From: Struthidea cinerea
Lineage: Eukaryota > Chordata > Aves > Passeriformes > Corcoracidae
Reading direction: 5' to 3'
Assembly: GCA_013397865.1 (NCBI GenBank)
Contig: VZTI01003648.1
Location: forward strand, 474,685-538,684
Length of the DNA: 64,000 bases
Shown here one piece after another: positions 1 to 12,742 of this stretch; positions within the stretch are counted from its first letter, which is position 1, and the number at the start of each line of letters is the position of its first letter. A model generated the notes under the pieces. It saw only the letters and a list, made by a program, of their open reading frames with translations. It was not told the origin of the DNA and ran no database searches. Made by a program: the position numbers and the translations under genes.

Positions 1-2379
1 AGACTCAGTGTGCAGCCATGCACGTGGGGTACAGGAGGTTCTTTGCTTGCCTGTTGCACTCTTGATACCACATTTGGAGATCAAGGGTCACGGGAGAGTT
101 TAGAGGCTGAATCAGCCTTACCTGATCCACCTGAGTTGTGGGACAACATCAGTTAAAGAACTAAAAAAAAAAAGAGTCTGTGGCTTCTTCCACCAGGGAG
201 ATTGCTTCATTTTTGGCGAGAGGTGATTTTCTATTAGCTACTTTCTGTACATGGGAATGTGGAGGTAGGGCAGCTGTCTGCTTGGACGAGGAGGGCTGAA
301 GGAGCTGATTTTTCCTGTGGGGCTTTGGCTTTTTCAGAGGTTGGGAATATCCCAGGGAACCTGGGTATGTGGAAAGTTTGCCTGTGAGTTGCTTTCTTGT
401 GGCCTCCCAGTGAACTCGAGGTGAACTGGGACTAAGACTCCCTTTTTCTTCTGCATCCTCTCCTGAGAGCAGTGGGAATGCATTAACCTGATGCTAATTG
501 TAAGCGTGACTGATGGGAGCAATTAGGGTCTGTAATTGAGATCCAGTCTCTGCATGTGGAGTGCTGTAGTGCAGCCTGGGGAAGCTCTCTGCTAAACACC
601 CTGAGCTGTGATGCTTCCAGGAAGCCCTGGGGTGCTCCTAAATGCTACTGCCCTTGGAGGGAGTTGTGTGTGTTCCCTGCACTGGGCTAACTCTGTCTGA
701 AACAGCAATTTAACCCAGATTTACAGCCCTGTTTTGCTGGATGTTGCTTCCTCCAGCAGCATCCCCCTGCTCAGAGTTGCTGAGAGGAGGCGCTGCCGTG
801 CCCGACATTGCAGTTTGGGCATCTTTGTCCGTGATGCTTCCAGTCTCACGTGGGTCCCGCTGGGCATGGCAAGGCTATGCTCATTTAGAGCTGTTATTTA
901 TTAAAAGAAGTGCTGGGTGATGACCCTGTCTCCGTCCCTTCAGCTCCTGGTGACATCGGTGACGCAACTGGCCTTGCGAGGTCACTCATTTCCCTTTGTT
1001 TAATGATCTGCTGGCGAAAACGAGCCTCCCTTGTTCGCTGGAGTGTCACTGGGACATGAATATTGATGGGACCTCCGTGGTCCTGTGGTGCTGTCACAGC
1101 ACGGAGGGCTCATTTGGAGCTGCCAGGCAGTGCGGGGAACTCTGTGATGGAGCGATAATAAAGTGTTGCTGAACTCTGCTCCGAGGTGCCGCTCGACACT
1201 CGGAACTTGCAGGCTGCTGGCACAGCAGCAAGAGGCTGGGCTGGCATTTTCCAAAGCAGGGACACAGCGCTGTGAGCGTGAACAAGGGAGGGATCCGCCC
1301 CTCAAACATCCACGGGGGTGCTGCAGGTGCGGGAGAGTTTGCTGGCTGCAGCTTCAGGTGGCAGGCAAATGGTCTGGTTAATGGAACCTAAACATTTCCC
1401 AAGGTGCAACTGGGGCAAGGGCAGATGCAATGCAACCTCTCTTGAAATGGTCGTTTTGGGCTGTTGGTGTGGAAATCACTATAAGAAATGGGATGTGGCT
1501 GTTGTAGATGTACAAGGGAAGAGCGTGACTTTAAATTTGCAGACTGCATTAATGCAGGTGAGTCCCCTCCAGCTTCTGCTATCCTGTGTAGAAAAGTCAA
1601 GGTGACAACTGAGCTCCTGTAAACAGTACCATTTATTCTTTGAAAAATGAAGTATTTTACATGCTAATTTGGAATATATCACACAGTATGCTGTGCCTTC
1701 TAAAAGGGTGTATTTAATATCTGTGCTTGAACGGCAGAGAGAAACCCAGGTCTTGCTCTGAACCTTTATATAGCTCCTGCAGTGAGAGTCCAAGGTCAAG
1801 GTGTATGGGGTAGATGATTGGTGGCCTTTGTTTTCCTAACTGTGGAGAAGGAGCTTCTTCACTCTTGCTGTAATGCAGATCTGACCTGCTTTTGCTTAGA
1901 GCAGTATCTTCCCTTCCTGCCTCAGGTGTTTTCCGGCTAGAGAGGTTGCAGGAGATCCCCTTCTGCAGGGATTTCTGCTGGATCGAGGCCATAGGATGTT
2001 GGCAGTGTCTGGTTTTAGTAATGGACATTAAAAGATGCACATTCTCCCTCAAAACCTTCGAATACCAGTGCCTGTAGGAACTGCCCCTTGCTGATCAGGT
2101 TTTTGCACCATGTTATGTTGCTGTGCAGCCCCTTGCTGCACCAAGGGACTGTTCCAAGCTCCTCTGATCAAATGGAGCATGGCCTTTCTTGCAGGTCCTG
2201 CCAGATGTGGCACAACTGAGCTCCTTTAGGTTTGGGAAAAAGAAAAAGTGGATATTGGCTTGTGTGATCTCCAAGCCAGTGGCCAGTGCCAGCTGTTGCG
2301 TCTCAGCAGTGTGGGAAACCTGCTGTAGTAGAAAGGCTACTGGGCTGCTTTTGGAAAGGGTGCACATGGATACAGATAC
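1..2379. other. Unannotated single-copy sequence
   Basis: No gene, RNA or repeat could be supported here. Open frames stay at or below about 112 codons, overlap on both strands and have no recognisable domain. A short A-run lies at 163-173. The sequence looks like ordinary intronic or intergenic bird DNA. Confidence 0.6.
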
Positions 2380-2434
2380 AGTTGGACTCGATAGTCTTAG
2401 AGGTCTTTTCCAACCTTAACAATCCTAGGATTCA
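2380..2434 (+). mobile_element. CR1 LINE 3' tail fragment
   Basis: The stretch reads GTTGGACTCGATAGTCTTAG followed by AGGTCTTTTCCAACCTTAAC and a degraded ATCCTAGGATTC end, which is the 3' terminus of the avian CR1 non-LTR retrotransposon in plus orientation. CR1 copies are normally 5'-truncated, and only about 55 bp is recognisable here. No coding part remains, so it is a dead relic. Confidence 0.9.
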
Positions 2435-5193
2435 TACTTCCTCATCTTTGCTAGGGCACACTGGAGATCCTCAGCCAGCCCCCTAAGGAGTTTAGGAAAA
2501 GACTGACCCTTTAAATCCTTTCAGAGCTTGTACCCATGCACCAGTGTTTCTGGAGCATAATCCTTATGAGTAAGAAGTAGGAGGGGCTGTGAACCCTGAG
2601 GGATCTGTGCCACTGCTCTTGGAGATTTAAGGGTCTGAATTGTACCTTGAGGATTATATTCATGGTGGGGGAGAAGGAAACAAAAAAATTATTATGCTTT
2701 TGGCAGCTTAGGGTAGAAGCATCACCTTTCCTGACATGTTTGTCTTGAGCGGAGATAGTATCTATCCAGTGGTAGGATGAAGAGAAGTTCCATGCTGTCT
2801 GGTGTTAATTACAAAGGGAAAAACCACACGAAAATCAAACGAAATTGAATCCCAGTGCATTTGATATTCCCAGAGTTGAAGGCCTCGGTACATCTCATTA
2901 GTTTAAAACCCCTGATGGAGAGAGCTGAGCTTCGAACGGGAAAATTGATATGACATTGAGACCTGGGAGAGGATTAGCTGCCTGCCTCAGAACTTGTCCA
3001 GAGGAGTCGAACATGCAAATGTTCCCAGAGAGCAGCTCCCTGCGAGAAGGATGCTGGATAATTAAGGCCCCTGGGACCACACAGTTGCAGCGAGGGAGGG
3101 ATGAGGTCTGTGTGTCTGAGAAGTCCTTCCACTGCATTCTCTCTGTGGGGGAAATAATGCCTGGGCAGTACAGACAAGCCCAAAGCTTTGGGTGTGCTTG
3201 ACTGCTGGTGACAGAGATGCTCTGTTCCACCTCTCAGTGGGATTTGCAGGTGCTGGGTTAGGATTGAACTATGCAGGGTACGGCATTCTTGGACTGACTG
3301 ATTGGCTTATCTGGCCAAGGTGTCTCTGGAAGGTGTGTGGCTGAGACACAAGCCTGGGTTTGGCCCACAGGTGACTTGAGCTTTTGTGGCAAAGAGTTTG
3401 GTTCCGTTTTGTGATGCTGCAGCAGTGCTGAAGGCCCAAACACGCCTGGTTGCTGCAACCCACTGCCTTTAGTGGTATGCAAATCGCCACACCCTGGCAA
3501 TGTGTATAGAAAGGGGTAACTGCTCTCCTAGTGCTTGAGCTGGCAGGAGGTGTTTGCCGGGGAATGCGGGCCCTGGGATGTTCTGTGCCTGTCAGTTTGT
3601 CCCTGTGAGTCTCTGCTTTGGGCCCTGCTGGGTTTCCTGTTCTGATAAAGTGTTCTCTAACAGCCGTGTGCGGAGAGAGGATGTTTCCCATTTTCTCCTG
3701 CAAACCCCAGCCATGCTATGTGCACTCTCAGGCAAGGTGCTAATGATGAAGAATCCATGACTCGGCAGCACGCCGGGGTTTTCAGCTTCTGAAAACAACA
3801 TGTGTTGGTGGGCTGGCTGTGATCTCTGTGGCAGGTGGAGCTTGCAGACCATACCAGCATCACTGTGCTTCTTGTGTACTCAGAGGGCTGTTTCTAGCCG
3901 GGGCATTGCAGTCCTCAGGCAGGATTACTGGAGAAGGGCTGGCGGGACCCCCTTCTTCCAGCAGGGTGATGGAGGCTGTGGAAGCCTGCAGGAATCTGGC
4001 CATCAGCATGATGCCTCTTCCTTGGACAGAAACTCCTGCCCAAGTAGCCAGGAGGTGACAATCTGTGCATCCCTCTGGCACGGGCTTTCTCGGAGGGAAA
4101 TCTTGACTCTCGTTGAAGCAGTGACCTGAGGCCGGGATCCTCCTCACCCATCTTCTGCCTGTGCCTCTCTCTAGCCTGCTTAAAATAAACAGACCTTCCG
4201 ACTCTCCACTGGAAGAGCAGCTCCAGGGAGGAGCCCCAGAGGAGAGCATTTGTCCAGCACAGGGCATCGCTCACGCTGACGTTGCTGCTGGAGAAGATGT
4301 TGGCAAGAGTGAGGAGCCAGGCTTTATATAACTTGGTGTCACAGCTTCCATCTGAGGGTAGCCTAGGTCAGGACTCACCAGCCTGGGAAAAGCATCAACA
4401 AGGAGGACTTGAGACACGGATAAAATCACCCAAGAAGATGATTAGAAGGTAATTGTTTGTTGTTTCCTGCAGGCTAAGAAAATAATGGACTTCAGGTTTA
4501 AATCAAACAGCTTTACATGCTGTGTGTGGGTGGGGAGCTAATTCAGCCCTGGAAACGTGTTGTCCTGGGATGCTGTGGCAGCCAAAAAATATCATGAACC
4601 TTTAAAAAGGAACTTGGCAATTTCATGGCAGATAACTCTTGATGATGGGCCTAAACACAGCCCTGAAACAATTTACAGCTTGGGAGTTTGTAAGTGCTGG
4701 GCTGCTAGGAGCTGGAGAATCACCCTGGGAAAACACCTCCACCTTCTACCTTCTCTTTAGTTCTTGCCATTAGCACCAAGCCCAGTTGCTGTGGGAGACA
4801 GGAGGCTGAGTTAGAGGGACCTACAGTCTCTTGGCTGATGGCTTTCATGAGTGGACAAAGCTGAGTGAGTGACCCTATCACACGTCCTCTGAAGTGAGAT
4901 CCTCCTTTTTTGAGAGACTGGGGTCAAAAGAGCCATTTTGGGTCTAACACTGGCGCCGTGTGTTCCTCGGTACAGGCAGATGCTTGAGTGAAGCCTCCAG
5001 TGCCCACGCCTGCCTGTGCAGAAGTGGAAGTTGTGTTGAGGGAGTTGCTTGGTGACGGCTCTTCTGGGAAGGTTTCGAGAACTAAACAGTTAAGTGGGCT
5101 TAATAAAAATGTATCAAAATTTGTAAACATATGTATCACATCTCTTTGATAATGAAGGAGCAGTTAATAAGTATTTGCAATCAATGTTCCTAC
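2435..5193. other. Unannotated single-copy sequence
   Basis: No gene or repeat is evident. The longest open frame (minus, 3269-3703, 144 codons) lacks any domain and competes with open frames on the other strand. Two ATGCAAAT octamers (3013-3020 and 3477-3484) are present but are close to chance expectation. Confidence 0.55.
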
Positions 5194-5387
5194 CTGGAAG
5201 CTTTCTCTGAAAGCGTTTCTGAGGCTGCTCAAACAACCCATTTATTTCTATCATTTTAACAACCTGTTTTCTCAAGGCAATTGAAATTACTTGCTCAAAG
5301 AGCTGTCTCCCCTCCTCTCCACCTACGACATGCTCCATTTTACGAAGCCTTGGCTCAGTCTCTGCCTTCTGGCTGTGTCCTGAACGG
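5194..5387 (-). CDS. Candidate internal exon, unrecognised protein
   Basis: On the minus strand a 194-nt segment is bounded by a TTCCCCAG acceptor-like site just upstream (5388-5396) and an excellent CAG/GTAGGA donor at 5193/5194. One frame is open across the whole segment, about 64 codons, and includes the stretch GLFEQPQKRFQRKLP near its end. Composition is balanced (charged and hydrophobic residues mixed), not simple-sequence-like, and the frame stays open upstream of the acceptor as well. I recognise no family and there is no second exon to join it to. The block is also AT-rich and could instead be a conserved non-coding element or chance. Splice sites and open frame are seen; coding status is inference. 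Confidence 0.22.
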
Positions 5388-8300
5388 CTGGGGAAGATCC
5401 TGGAATTGGTGCTGGCTGGGATCCTGCTCTGCTGGAGGTGTTGGCAGGGCAGGTGGGCATCTTTGGGTGACAGTGATAAGCTGGGTTATAATCACTCACG
5501 TGGTGATCCCTACCTAAAACCCAGCTTATGTGGGAATTCAGGAGCTGCCTCGATGCATGGCCTGGGTGTATGTGTGCACTGGAAATACTTGCACTGGCTG
5601 GAGGAGTACTGGTTTGGCAGTGTGGGGAGCAGGGCACTTCTTTTGCTGTTCTTCTGGAGTGAGATGATGTGACATCCCACTGATGTGTTCTGAGCACTTG
5701 TAGTACCATTCTTAGTCATCCGACCTCTGTGCCTGGTGCTTTCAGCGCCTTGGTGAGCTGTTGCATGTATCCTGGTTTTCCTCTGGCACAGAGAGATCCA
5801 GGTCCCTACCTGCTGCTTCCAGGATGTGCGGGCATCATGTAGGTTTGGATGACTTCTTTGGGCTGTTGGATCAGTATTTCTTCCTCTTCATAGCAGTGTG
5901 GGTGGCTGGTTCCCAGAGCAATGATGTGCCTTCTTGAAGACTGCAGGATTAGTTGGGGTTGGAATGCAGGAATAGTTTAGGTCGCCCAGCTTGGGCACAT
6001 CCCGGGACAAGGTTTAAAAGGTCGGTGCTGAAAGTGGGGAGGGTCCCTGCCTGTTAACAGAAGCAACTTACTTTTGGCTAAGGAAAGATGACAGGTGATG
6101 AGTGAAAGCTTCAGCTTCCAAGGTTCTTCCCCCCGTACTTCTTGCAAGGATTTCAGTTTTCGGGCTGTACTGATGCTTTGCCTTTCCCTGGGAAACTGGG
6201 AGCCACGTGGCTTTGACGTTCTCTTATTCCCTGGGGTTATTCCCTGTCCTCCTCTCTGGGGATGTGTTTGGGCTCTGCTTCGTGAGATAACTAATAGGGC
6301 TGTCAGCCCCCTTGTCCCAAGAACCTGAGAAGACAAATAGTCCAACACGTGTAGCCACCTTTGCAGGTCCTGAGGCCCCGGCAGGAGCGAGCAGGGTGAC
6401 GGATGGGCTGACGAGCGGGGCTGACACAACTGGGTCAGCGCGAATGTCAAAGGGGTGGAAGCCGGGCCTCCTTCTCCCCTCTGCTTGGCACCCCAGCGCC
6501 TCTGGGCCAGACGGTGGCCACTTATCACCCCTTCCTTCAGTGCCTGCTGTAAGCTGGCAGCACCAGAGCCTTGTCTAGAAGAAAGACACGAGTCATGGTC
6601 CTAATGCTGCGCTGTGGAGCTGCCATCTGTCCTCTCCTTGGATGTCGCTGCCGGGGCGGCCTGGGAACATAACCCAGTGCTGATGCTCTGTCAGGCAAAC
6701 ATCTGGTTAGACTGTGCTCTGTGCCTCTGCCTTCCCAGCACGCCGTGGTGCTGCCTTCCCTCAGAAAGGTGAGCTTCATGCACCCGCACATGTAGATGCG
6801 TTATATGTACTTTTTTTTCAAGTTCCAACTCTGCGCTTTGCATCTTAATGCTGCTTTCCTTGCCCAGCCTCTTACAGCCTCTCCTCTCTCATCTGGAGCC
6901 AGCCTCTGTGCTGTAAGAAGGGTTGCTTGTTTGGAGAGGACCGTGCAAGTAATCTCATGAGTTTCTCCCTTTATGGACGGGTGAGGAAAATTTGCCAAAG
7001 CGGCTGCGAGTGAGTCTTGTGAGCATTCTGGAGCGATGAGCTGAGAGCCCTGAGCCAGTCTCACTGTGCAAAATCCATTAGCCATGAGCAGAGCTGCGTC
7101 TGGACTCAGCATTCAGTACCTGTTACGGCCTGAATTAGTCCCTAATTTCTGTCTCTTACAGTTAAAATGACTCAGACATTTCTTTTTGAGACGGGGTATT
7201 GCTTCTGACTGAATACCCTACAGCCATGGCTCTACTGACCATTAAATTGTTCTCAGGAATGCACTGAGCCTCTCGTCTCCGGGTCAGTGTAGGCTGGTGC
7301 CGTCACCTGCACTTTGCTGTGGGGCTGGAAGAGGCATTTTGCTTTGCTGTAGGCAAGCAAATGCTGAGACACGTCTGAGGGCTCAATGGCTGCAGGTTTA
7401 ATAAGATCAATACTACCTCTGCAAAAGATTATATGGTATACTAGGCAGCAAATAGACCACTTCTGCTGGATTTGGAAACCGTTTATAGAGTCTGTTGGGG
7501 GTGGCGAGGTAGAAGGGATGTATCAGAGTGAATTGCACAGTTGCAGTAGTTGAGACTCCCACATGAAGGGTTTTGCAGTCTATTAAATAATGGAATTAAA
7601 ATCAAAATAAATGAGAAAGTTTTGTCCAAGAAGTCATGCCTGCAGCCACATCATCAGCCAAAGAACAGAGGAGAAATGTGCTGCCCAGAAGATGATTATG
7701 CTTGCTCCTGTATGCGTTGGCCTGTGCTGCCTCCTTGAAGCCTTGAAAGATGTCGGGAAGAGGGGAGGGTTTTCTGTCAGGCTTCTGTCGGGACAAAGAG
7801 CCAGTCAAGGTGGAAGCCTGGAGATCCTCCTGCTCCCACCCAGCAGGCTGCTGGGTCTTCCACCCTACAGCTGCCAGGTCTTGTGCTGTGGAACATCCCT
7901 TGTGCCACACTGTGTGCTCTGCAGCCCAGGGTTAATGCCGCTGCCTAACGTAGTCCACGGTGGGCTGGCTTGAGTTCAGGAGCAGCTTTTGGGAACTCTG
8001 TTGGCCTTGTTTGAGCTGCCCTTGCGCTGCCATCACCTCCTGCGGCGTGCCCTGGAATAATTAGCTCTAATCACACATGAGCAATAGCCTGCCTGGTCAC
8101 CCTCTCTGCTCCCGGGGAGCGTGGCAGGGCGCCCAGCTCCTGTCATTTCTCCAGTGCTCTGTCCAGTCTCATTTGAAATGCCTTGCTGGATGAATTACAG
8201 TGCTCTAAGGGAATCTGCTAAATAGGATCACAGGCCAATTGAATCCATCTGCAAAATGCGGGAGGATGATGTATCGCCCTACAGATGGATTCTGCTCACC

Positions 8301-11300
8301 CCTTCTTTTTTAAATTTTATTTTAAAACTCTTGGTGAGGGTAAGTAGGAGCAAGGAGCTGGATCAGGCTATGCTGACTAAAGGTGGCTGATGCAGAAGGG
8401 AAGCAGGGGGAAGCAAGGAGAGATTCATCCTGTCTGCTGGCCAGTCTAGTCCCTCCAGAAGCAGACTGCTGTATGGGAGTGTTTTGTGGCGTAAAATGTG
8501 CTGGGACAGGCTGGAATTACCAGCCATGGGGAGGCTTTAGGGACAGATAACAACCTGCCCAAGTCAATCAAAGCAGCTTCAAGTGGGAGCCGTGCAGGTG
8601 CTCTGACCCACATGGACATTGCAGGTACCCCAGACCATCTCGGGGCACGAGGGCAGCTGAGTGCAGCCCTCAGGATCTGATTTAGCAATTCCTGGCTGGC
8701 TGGCCTGGCCATGCTCCCCTGGGAATGTGGCCAAGGTCACCCATCTTGGCCCTGATGTGGTTGGACTGCCAAGGAACAAGTTAACCCCCTTGCACTTTGG
8801 GTGGATTGAGGTTGGGCTGGTGTTACCGAGCCTCCTCCTCCTCTGGCTGGGATGCTCCAGCCATGGCCTGAGGGGGAAGGGAAATGAATTAAACCCATCT
8901 TCAGACACGTTTGTATTGATTCTGTCACTTTCTTGCTGCTTGCTGACAGGTGATGGATGGCTCATAATGCGACCGGCACAGTACATTACGTTTCCCATCC
9001 AGGGACTCCTAAATCATTTCAAATTTTCAAATTCCCTAATCAATATTTTATCAGTAGCAGAAGAAAGCGGAACAGACCCATTTCTCAAGAGGTAGAAGAA
9101 TGAGCGTGTGTGGATGCGTGCCTGCACATACATAGGCATGGGAGTTTGGGTTTTTATAATCACAACTGAAGCACTGTTAGTATAACAATTATATCTGCAA
9201 CCAGAAAAATTAAATACAGAAGTAGGACCAGGAGTGATGCTTACATTTAAGTGACTTCAGGATGAAGTAAATTAGAGATTTGGATTTCTGATATGAACAT
9301 GGAGGATTAATGCCATGTGCGCTCTGCACTCACTGCTCCGCCGGTCGCCCATCCTTATGCAGGGTGCAGGGGGGTCGAGGCGACTGCAAACATGCCTAGT
9401 TTTTTGGGGAAGGAAATTGGATTTGCAACCACCTGTAATGCACTGGGACTCAGATCTGTCGCTCGGCAGTGAAGCAGTAATGGGGAAATATCCCTGGCAA
9501 GCCTGTCTGGAGCTGGATTATGTGGCCTGGCTGGTTGTTTGTCTGGAATTTTAACCAAGCGTGGTGTTGCTTTCTTGGGACTGGAGTGGGCAGAGAAGGA
9601 TCCTGTTGCTGCCATGGTGTGTTGGCTCCTGGGGCGCTGGAAGACTAGATGGGAATGTGCCTGCAATCATGGGCTGAGCAAATGGTGTGTGCCTTTCTAC
9701 TCCTCTGCTGGCCCTTGCTGCCACAGGAGGATGTGATCCAGGCTGAGTGAGGGTTGAGAAGGAAGTACTGGGGCATTTCAGAGGAGGTGCAGGTGGACTC
9801 TGTGATGTTAGGATACCGTGTGGAGCTGCTGGCTCCAAACTGAGACCCAGATTCAGTGACTTTCCGTGTCTTCCACACTGGGCTACCTTCACCAGTAGCT
9901 CCCAGCTCCTGCCTGGCAACTGGCTTTGTCCTGGGCTTTGGGATGGAAGAGCTCAGGGAAGAATGGAGCTGGTTGCCCCCGTTGTAGGAGTAAGATCTGT
10001 GCAAAGTGGAGGCAGCACAGGGCTTTGTTCTTTCCCCTCCCTAAGAGGATCCTGGTGAGACAGCCACAGCATGCCTGTCTGCCCCAAAGATGGCTGCTTT
10101 CCCCAAATCCTTCCTGTGCTGGTGGTCCTTCGTGTGTGCTCCTTGCATCCCCTGACCTTGCCTGCTCAACAGTCTTTCTCCATTCAATTACTCATTCTCT
10201 TAGACTCTTGCTTTTTGTTCCCAGGCTGGATGTTTTCCAAGTAAAAGATTTATTCTTAAGCTATTTTTTTCTTCCCTGTGAGGAGAGCTTCCAAACAGCA
10301 CAGATGTGAGGCTAAACATAACCTTCCTTGTTACTGTCACCTCTCCTCAGCGCTCGCCTGGCTGATCTAGTGTTGCCTTTGCTTCCGAGTGTTGTTTCAC
10401 AGCTCAGTTGTAGCGTGCTGCTGGAAGGCACAAGGTAGGCTCGCAGCACGGAGCACAGCTATCGCTCTTGGGAGCACAAGGTGGAGCTCAAGGGTGGCAC
10501 TTCCAAGCCCACGCTGACCTCCTGGCCCTTTCCCAGGCTGTGTGGGGACCCTTAGCCCTTTGGGCTGGTGTAGTGGCATAGGCTGCATAACAGGAGAGTC
10601 AGACTCTCCTTCTAGAGGTAGTTTAAAAACCAGCTTTTTACTCATGGGAGAAACTTTGTGCCTTTCCATCCTGACCTCTGTACAGTTTAGGGGAGAAACA
10701 CATGCTCTTTCCCCAAGGCAAGAGCTGCCTCGCCACCAGCAGGGAGATCTTATACTCCAACACTTCTATGCCAGCATTTTTTCTCTATGTTCAAAGTTTT
10801 CCGTGGGCTTGGTTTCAGAGACTGGATCCCTGCTGTGCCCATGTGGAGGTGAAGTTTGCAGCTGTACCCTTTTCTCTCTATTATCGCATGCTCAGGGTTT
10901 GTCACGGATGGGGGAGGCCTCTGGTTTGTGCCGTCCACACTGCTTCCTCCCCCAGAGGCACTACGTGTAACAGGAACATCGCAAAAAGATGTGTGGAAAT
11001 AACTGATTTTCTTCTTCTGAAAGCCTGTGCCTGATCTGCAGGAGCAGGAATCCTTTTGAAGGGCTCCTACATACTTCATGTGTACCGGAGGCAGGCTGCA
11101 AGGCTGTTTTCCTTTTTCCTTGGTTAAAGATAAGATTTAATTGAACCGGGGAGAAATCACTGTTTGCTGTGTCGTTTACTGATCTGATGGCTGTTTGGAG
11201 CTGGGTCTGAAAGCGTCTGGAAGTGGAGTTCCTTCAGCCACGCTGCTCTGGGCAGTGTCTGCGATTCCTGGAGCACAGCAGAGAGAGGGAAGAAGCTACT

Positions 11301-11965
11301 GGGGTGCCTCCCAGAGAGACAAGGTATTTGTCATTTAGCTGTCACCAACCACTCTTCAAAGCAAACTTGGTCACCCAGACTGCCTGCTGCTTTCTCTCTT
11401 TAAAGTACAATAGCACGAATTGCCTTTTCCCCCCTGCTTTGGTGTTAACTTCCTCTTGTGGTGGTGCTTTTTGAGGATACATCACGTGTTTCACTGTGAG
11501 CAGGACAAGAGTCAGACCCAGACCTTGGTGCTTCACAGCTGCAACCTTTGCAACTCAAGTATGAGTCCTCATCACTAGCTGATCTAGACAATGACTGCAC
11601 TCAGCTGATAAACTCAGTCCTTCTGCACAAGAGGTGAAGCCCACTGTTTGGGCACAGATAGCCTTAAATACTGTTTCCCTGGATGAGAGATATTCTGAAA
11701 AACTGTATGCCTGAGAGAGAAATGGGCCCTTACCACCTGAAAAAGTTTGCTGTGGAATTGTGTGTTGCAGTTCTCATCTTTATGGTTGCTGTGCCTGGGA
11801 AAGAGCAGAGAAGCTGGGAAACTCTCTGCAAGCAGTACTAGGATTAGCTCAAACAGGAGGGAATGAGATGAACTGGCTCCCCAAAGGCAGTGCTTAGCCC
11901 CCATTTGTCCTTAGGGCAAGCAATGCGTTCAACCCTAAAGCTCCAGGACACAGCTCCACCCTACA
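5388..11965. other. Unannotated single-copy sequence
   Basis: About 6.6 kb without a supportable gene or repeat. Several open frames of 100-183 codons occur on both strands (the longest is minus 5977-6528), overlap each other and show no motif. The block at 8045-8300 is listed separately as a possible non-coding element. Two further AT-rich spots (7385-7460 and 8975-9075) hold nothing recognisable. Confidence 0.55.
8045..8300. other. Possible conserved non-coding block
   Basis: The stretch contains AATAATTAGCTCTAATCA, then CAATTGAATCCATCTGC and the related sequence ACAGATGGATTCTGC about 50 bp later, as an imperfect inverted pair. It has few stops-and-starts of repeat origin and a dense mix of homeodomain-type ATTA cores. 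This is suggestive of an enhancer-like element, but conservation cannot be judged here. Confidence 0.18.
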
Positions 11966-12030
11966 TCTTAAGAGGTCTTTTCCAACCTAAGAGGTCTTTT
12001 CAAACCTAAATGATTCCATGGTTCTGTATC
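11966..12030 (+). mobile_element. CR1 LINE 3' tail with internal duplication
   Basis: A plus-strand CR1 3' end reads AAGAGGTCTTTTCCAACCT, repeated immediately as AAGAGGTCTTTTCAAACCT (11970-11988 and 11989-12007, one mismatch), then ATGATTCCATGGTTCTGT. The element is otherwise truncated. The 19-bp tandem duplication of the conserved tail is not part of the usual CR1 end and is most likely a local slippage event. Confidence 0.85.
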
Positions 12031-12703
12031 TTACGTGCTTTAAAATATACGTGGGTGTCCTGAAAGGATCTCAGGTTGGGAGCTGGGATTTATGTCCCTC
12101 AGGATAAGAGCCTGTGGCAAACAGATCTCAGCGTGGCTTGTCATCTCTCTCGGCTGGCAGTGCCCCTTTTGTAGTGGGACAGAGCTGGCTGTGGTGGTGC
12201 AGCTGCTGTAAGGACAAGGAGGTCATGGGCTGAAGATACCTCGAGACTTCATGTCAGAGCTGTCACTTGCCAGCCTGACCAGAATGCCGTGCAGGGAAGT
12301 GGATTTTGGGTAACTTAGCAAAACAACGCAAAGGCTCTACGTGGTTTTCAAATGAGTTGTGGTGGCATGAGGGGGAAATGCCCAGCTGGTTTTAATATCC
12401 AGCTTAAGGGAAGTCCTTTTGTTCATTTGGTCTTGATTTAAAGTGGTCTGAGGAGGTGAAATCCTCTTGCCTCATCTGGGTCTAAGCTGGGTGCTGATAA
12501 GCAAAGAGCTGTTTTTCCCTGCCAGCCTCTTCTGCCAAGCCAGAAATAGCCTGCCCAAGTAAGCTCACCATAGCGGCATTTCTCATTTAAAAGTTAATAA
12601 GCTTTGAAATTGGATTTTAATCAACTAATCTTTGATCCTAGGCACTAGAGCTCGATTAGGAGCGTCCAGTAAACCAAGTTACATCTTTCTTCCCTGCTGT
12701 CTT
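12031..12703. other. Unannotated single-copy sequence
   Basis: No gene or repeat recognised. The 3' part (12590-12660) is AT-rich with TTAATAAGCTTTGAAATTGG and nearby ATTTTAATC motifs, but nothing specific can be assigned. Confidence 0.5.
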
Positions 12704-12714
12704 CCCCCCCCCCC
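12704..12714. repeat. C11 homopolymer
   Basis: Eleven consecutive C bases, just before the five-N gap. Homopolymers of this type commonly break short-read assemblies, which fits the gap 24 bases later. Confidence 0.95.
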
Positions 12715-12737
12715 ACCCCAATCTAGCAAAGAAAAGG

Positions 12738-12742
12738 NNNNN
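12738..12742. other. Assembly gap of 5 N with duplicated flanks
   Basis: Five N bases separate two identical 17-mers, ATCTAGCAAAGAAAAGG, at 12721-12737 and 12743-12759. This pattern is expected when two contig ends that actually overlap were joined with a nominal small gap. The true sequence probably has one copy, so about 22 bases here may be artefactual. Confidence 0.9.
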
